A DNA stretch of 6,162 nucleotides from Rubrivivax sp. (GTDB lineage Bacteria; Pseudomonadota; Gammaproteobacteria; Burkholderiales; Burkholderiaceae): assembly GCA_004211235.1 (NCBI GenBank), contig SEEY01000250.1, forward strand, positions 1 to 6,162, in the 5' to 3' direction. The stretch's first letter is position 1; each line of letters opens with the position of its first letter. Of the stretch, positions 1 through 6,000 are shown in pieces. The notes under the pieces are model-generated. The model was not told the origin of the DNA. It saw only the letters and a list, made by a program, of their open reading frames with translations, and ran no database searches. The position numbers were made by a program, and so were the translations under genes.

Positions 1-3000
1 GCTCAGGCGTGATCTGGCCGGCACGCAGGCCGCTCAGGATGGCGGCGACGGCGGCGGCATCGGTGGCATGCACGGCGCCGCTGGCGGGGTCGCTGCCCGG
101 CAGGCGGTCGAAGTAGTCGGCCAGCATGCTCTGCACCTCGCCGACATTGAAGGTGGCGGCCGAGGCCGTCGTCAGCGAGCCGCCGAGCAGCAGCTCGCCC
201 GGCGTCTGGATGGTGACGGAGGCGCCGCTGCCGGTCAGCACCGGGGTCAGGCCATCGGCCAGGAAGCGCGCGCCCGACAGCACCGCGCTGCCGCCGAGCA
301 GATGCACCTTGTCAGCGGCCTTCAGCAGCAGCACCGAGCCCGTCTCGGCGGCCTCGATGGTGGCGCCTTCGGTGACGACGAGACCGGTGCCGGCATCCAG
401 CGTCAGGTGGCCGCGCGCGCCGGTCACGCGCATCAACGACGCGCTGTAGATGGACTTGCTCGCCTGGACGCTGAGACGACCGTCGGCGCGCGAGACGGTC
501 ATCTCGCCGCTCTTGTCGCCGGTGAAGCTGTTCGGCCCGTCGCCGTAGCTGACGAAGGCGCCGCTGCCGGTGGTGCCCAGCACGCGCACGTCGATGAGTG
601 TCTCGGCGCGCAGCCAGCCGGACAGCACCATCTGCTCGTCGACCACCGCCGTGATGCTCGGCGCGGTGATGCCGGAGTCCGGCGCGCCGAGCGGCACGTT
701 GACGTTCTGGCGCTGCACTTCCAGCAGGCGCGACTGCAGCAGCACCGGCTGGCTGGCCTGCATGTCGCCGACGATGTAGATGCGGTCACCCAGCACGGTG
801 ACGGCATCGTCGAACTTTGCCGAGAAGACGAAGCCGTTGATCGTCGTGTTCTCGGCGTCGCCGACGCGCGTCAGCACGCCGGGTGCGCGGTGGCCGAGCG
901 TGATGCCGGAGAAGCCGTCGGCGAGCGCGGACAGGTCGCGCATGCCGAGCGACATCTGGCCTTCGGCACCGGTGCCGGTCGACGTGTCGTAGCCGTAGAA
1001 CTCCTGGCCGGCGCCGCCGATGCCGTAGTTCTGGTGGTCGTCGTGGGCGCGGATGACGAGGGCGCCGGTGGCGCGCACGGTGTTCGCGCCGGCGAGGAAG
1101 TCGATGTCGTCCGCGACGATGCGGATGCCCTTGCCGTCGCCCGCGCTGATGACGCCGGCGCCGAGCGTGAACAGCGCTTCGCGGCCGGCCACGTCGATGT
1201 CGATGGCGCCGTGGGCGGCGTAGAGGCCGCCGTTGACTCGGCCGTCGGTGACGACAGTGATGTCGTCGGCCTCGCGCAGCACGATGTCGGCGCTCGCTGC
1301 GCCGGCCGTGCCGCGGTTGACGACGGAGATCTGCGCCAGCTGCGTGTCCAGCGCGCCGGTGATGCCGGCGGCGCTGAGGCTGAACAGGCCCTGCGGCGCG
1401 ACGATCTTGGCGTCCCGCACGTCCAGCACGCCGGCCACGTCGACGACGAAGGCGCTGCGGCCCCAGCTGGCGCCGCTGACGTTGCTGAGCACGGTGCCGC
1501 CGGCGTTCAGGTCGCTCAGCTCCAGGCGCTCCAGGCTGTCGTTGAAGACGATGTCGCGCGCGCCGGCGGTGGACGTGAGCACCAGCTCGTGGTCCTTCAT
1601 GACCTGCGGGCCGGAGCTCGTGAACGGTGCAACGATGAGGCGGTCGCGCCCGCCAGCGGCGTTCAGCGTCAGCTTGCCGCCGGCCGCGCTGATCTGGATG
1701 AGGTCGTCGCCCTCGCCGGCGTCGACCGTGTTCTCGCCAGCGCCGATGGTGATGACGTCGTTGCCGCCATTGCCCCAGATGCGGTTGTTGCCAGCGCCCA
1801 TGTCGATGAGGTCGCCCGCGTCGCCGCCGACGAACTTGTCGTCGCCGTCGCCGCCCTGGAAGACGATGCCGCCGGCGCTGCCGCTGGCGAACTCGTCCTT
1901 GCCCGCGCCGCCGCGCACCGTGCTGCCGGCCGCGCCGCCGAGGATGACGAAGGCGTCGTTGCCGAGGCCGCCATCGACGTCGAGCAGCGCGGCGATGCCG
2001 GAGCCGACGTAGAGGCTGTCATTGCCCTTGCCGCTGTAGTAGACGATCTTGCGGACGCTGCTGGCGAGGTAGGTGTCGGTTTCGCCGAGCGAGCGCACGA
2101 GGATGTTGGCACCGCTGCGCTCGACGTTGAACGCCTCGTTGGTGATGTCGTCGTAGGTCGTGCCGTTGCCGTAGCGGCCCGAGGCGTCGCCGGCGTGCAG
2201 GTAGAGCGTGCCGTCGCTGGCCAGGTGGCTGATGTCGGGCGGGTTGCCGAAGCTCCACTTGAAGCTGCCGCCGACCGTGATGCCCATGACGCGCACGCGC
2301 GCCGCCACATACGCTGCCGCGGGCGTGATGTCGATCTGCGCGTCGAAGCCGGCGATGGTGAAGTCGATGCTGCCGAAGATGCCGAGGTCGATCTCGAAGT
2401 CCAGCGAGCCGTGCGCCTCGGCGAAGAAGCGCGGCCGGCTGGACAGCAGCACGCTCATGCCGGCGTTGAAGTGCAGCGGCCCGAGATGGATGTCGATCTC
2501 GGCGTTGCCGTGCACTTCCCACTGGCCGTCGCTGGACACGAAGCCGCCGACGTTGACCTGCAGCGCGTTGAAGAAGTTCAGGTGGCCGTTGAACTCCAGC
2601 TTGAACACATCGTTGACGATGCTGATGCGTCCGCCGAAGTCGATGTCGAAGGCCAGCAACTTCAGCGAGCCGGTCAGCGACAGGTCGAACAGCGTGTCGG
2701 CGGCGATGGTGACGCCGGACAGCGTCGTGTAGGGGTCGCTGCTGGTGTTGATCAACAGCGTCGCGCCCGCGCTGATGTTCAGCACCGAGATGCCGAAGGA
2801 CAGGTGCGTCTGCACGCGCAGCGCGAAGAAGGGCGAGTTGTGGGCGTCGGTGCCGAACGCGGCATCCAGCGCGAAGGACAGCTCGCCGAAGTCGCCGAGA
2901 TCCAGCGTGACGTTGCCGCTGGCCTGCAGGCCATGGTCGTCGATCAGCAGGTCCATGCCGCCGGTCAGCGAGATCGGGCCGATGTTGATGGACGCGGCGC

Positions 3001-6000
3001 CCGACAGCCGCAGCAGGTGCGGATTGACGTTGACCAGTACCGGCTGGCCCTGCGCATTGAAGACGTTGCCGCTGGCGTCCCGGCCGCGCACCTGCTGGGT
3101 TTGCGACGTGGTGTTGATCTGCAGCAGGAAGCGGCCGGTGACGTCGAAGATGCCGCCGCCGTCGATGATCTTGCTGTCCGCTCCGCTGCCGCCCACTTCC
3201 AGGCTGCCGTAGATGCCGCCGGAGACGATGCCCAGCGTGCCGGTGACGGACAGCGGCTCCAGGATGGGCAGGTCCAGCGTGGCGGTGACGGCCATCTCGA
3301 AGCCGCTCGTCGAGATGATGATGGCGAAGTCGCCCTGCAGGTCGAGCAGGCCGTCGAGCAGGTCGAGGGTGCCGCGGCCGGTCAGGGCGAGGTAGGGGCC
3401 GGTCCAGTTCGGCTTGCCGGGCGGCGTGGCGGGAATCGTGTAGACCGGGAAATCGACCTTGTCGAGGAACTCGTCCGGGACGTTGTAGATGATCTCCTGG
3501 CCGAAGCTGTTCATCGTCAGCTCGAGCTCCGCCTGCAGCTTGGCGACAGGGCCGAGGTCGAGGTTGGCGGACAGGTTCAGCCGCATCGCGATGCCGTCGC
3601 GGATGACGAGCAGGCCGGTCGCATGCGTGGTGAACAGCGGCGCGGCTTCCGTGCCAAGCCGGGCCCTCACGTCCACGAAGACCGAGATGCCCTGGCTGGC
3701 GCTGGCGCGAATGTCGAACACGCCCTTCATGTTGACAAGGCCGAAGACGTCCAGCTCGGCCTCGCCCGAGAGGCGCAGGAACTGCTCGTTGTAGAGCAGC
3801 ACGATGGGGTGGTCGGGATTGCCGGTCTCGATGGCGTAACCCGGGGAGATCACACCGAGGCTGTTCTTCCAGCTGGCGCGCGAAAAGTCGATGACCGTGA
3901 AGTTGCCCGTCAGGCTGACGCCGCCGCCCAACGTGACGGCGCCGGACGCGCTGTCCTTCATGAACTGCGACGTGCCGATCTGGATGCGCACGCCGGTGTT
4001 CAGCTCCAGGTGCAGATCATTGGCGTGGAAGGTGACGTCCGGCACGCCGGTGAGGCCGATGTCGGTGACCGAGGCCTGCGCGGCCAGGTAGACGCCGACC
4101 GACGCGCCCTGGGCGGTGATGACCAGCTCCTTGGCGACGATGAGGCCGACGTCGAGGTTCTCGATCTTGAAGCCGACGGCGGAGGTGTCGGGGCTGTCGG
4201 CGGCGGTGATGCGGCCGTCGCCGTCCGTGTCTCTCCAATATCCGCCGGAGCCAATGAAGCCGAAGGCATCGTTGATGCCGATGGCCAGCGTCGTGACCGT
4301 GGTCTCTTCGCCGTTGTCCAGCGTGACGCGCTCGGAGCCGCGCTTGGTGAAGGCCATCGACGCGGACAGCTGCACGAAGCCGGCCAGGTTGATGGACGCG
4401 TAGCCGACCTTGGCCTGGATGAGGTCGCCGGTGAAGTCGATGAAGACGGTGTTGCCGCCGCCGGCCGGCAAGGCGAAGCCGTGGGCGTTCAGTCGGCCGT
4501 CGCGGTTGGCGTCCTCGCCGAGGTCGAGCACGCCGTTGGCGTTCTTGTCCTCGGTGTAGTCCTTGAACGAGGGGCTCAGCTGGTAGTTGATGGCCGGCGG
4601 GCCGAACAGCTGGATGGCCGCCTGCACCGGTGCCGGCAGGGACGGCACGTAGAAGGTGTTGATGTTGACTTCGACATCCTCGGCGCGCACGTCGAGGATG
4701 TTGTGGTCGATGCCGACAAGGCCGGCCAGGCCCACCGAGGCCTTGGCCGTGACGAAGCGCGGCGAGTACTGCTCCAGGCCCGGGATGAACTTGCCGATGG
4801 CCGGCGTCATGATGGCCAGGCCGAAGTCGACGTTGTCGAGCGCGACGCCGATGGCGCCGTCGTTGATGTTGTCCAGCAGGCCGTCGTTGTTGGCGTCGAC
4901 GCCGTAGCGGTAGGGCCCGCCGACACCGGCGAAACCGCTCAGCCGCGAGCCGCCCAGCGTCATCGCCGAGACCTGCAGCGGCAGGCTGTCGCCGTTGACG
5001 CCGAGGCTCTCCAGCAGCGGGCGCAGGCCGCCCATGTCGACGGCGACGGTGAAGACGTCGCCCTGGCGGAAGGCCAGCGAGCCGCGCAGGAACAGGAAGT
5101 CCGCGACGGCAATCTCGGCCAGGCCGATGTCCAGGCCGATGAGGTCGTTGCCCTTCATCGTCAGGCGCACCGGCGTGCCGCCGGTCTTCACCTCGTAGCC
5201 GACGCGCGTGATGCCGCCGGCATCGACGGCGCGGATGCTGGAGTAGTCCGCCGTCGAGCGCATGACGCCGCCGAACAGCTTGCCGCCGTTCTGGACCTCG
5301 ACGGTCACGTCCGTCGCGCGGATGGTCAGGATGTCGCCGAACCCGTAGGTGCCGATCTGGTCGGCATGCAGTTGCAGCGACAGGAAGCTCTGCGCGCTGA
5401 AGAAGCTCGGCAGGTCGGCCTTGAAGTAGCCCAGGCCGAGGTCGACGTTTTGCAGGCCGAAGCCGATCAGGCCGTCCTGCGTGGACAGCGGCTGCGTGAA
5501 GTCGGGGTTGCCGACGCCGATGAAGACGTCGACATCGGCCGCGCCGAAGCTCAGGCCCTTGAAGGTGACGTTGGAGAGCCGCGAATAGTCGCTAGAGAGG
5601 CCGCCGACGGCCTTCAGGCCGTTCAGGATGCTCGTCGCCGTGCCCGCGGGCAGCAGCTTCTCGATCAGCGACAGCTCGGCCGGCAGGCCGGTGTACATGT
5701 CCGCCGTGAACGTCTCACCCAGGTTCAGCTTGAAGTCGCCGTGGATGTGGACGAAGTTGGCGATGTTGATGTTCAGGTTCGGCAGTTCGACCGAGCCGAA
5801 CAGCGTCAGGCCGAGCTTGGGATCGAAGCCGATCGACAGCTCGAGGTTCTTCAGGAAGCCCAGGGCGCCATCGAGGAAGTCGAAGCCCGGCAGCTTGTCG
5901 GGCAGGAAGCTCGTCAGCTTCTTCAGGCTGATGGTCGGGATCAGCTGGCCGGTGGACGGCAGCTCGAAGTCGAAGTCGAAGCTGGTGCTGACCTCGAACA

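Noticed and set aside
1233..2012. Plus-strand open frame of 259 codons
   Set aside because: It is antisense to the RTX and beta-helix region. Its translation is a low-complexity run of Ser, Pro, Ala and Thr with no domain, as expected opposite a GC-rich gene.
1669..2310. Minus-strand open frame of 213 codons
   Set aside because: It overlaps the RTX coding region in a shifted frame and gives only Ala/Ser/Thr/Arg-rich sequence, whereas the main frame gives clear GGxGxD repeats.
2019..2522. Minus-strand open frame of 167 codons, Arg/His-rich
   Set aside because: It is a shifted frame of the giant gene with an improbable Arg-rich composition and no domain.
2208..3212. Two plus-strand open frames (2208-2732 and 2745-3212)
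   Set aside because: Both lie opposite the strand units and have Ser/Pro/Met-rich, domain-free translations; the minus-strand frame is coherent over the same bases.
4000..4269. Minus-strand shifted frames of 73-89 codons across the copy 3 calcium loop
   Set aside because: They contain only Pro/Ser/Arg- or His/Arg-rich sequence, while the main frame gives a perfect EF-hand-like loop.
5961..5983. Short tandem TCGAAG hexamers
   Set aside because: They encode the FDFDFE strand in the main frame and are explained by protein composition; they are too short to be a DNA repeat element.
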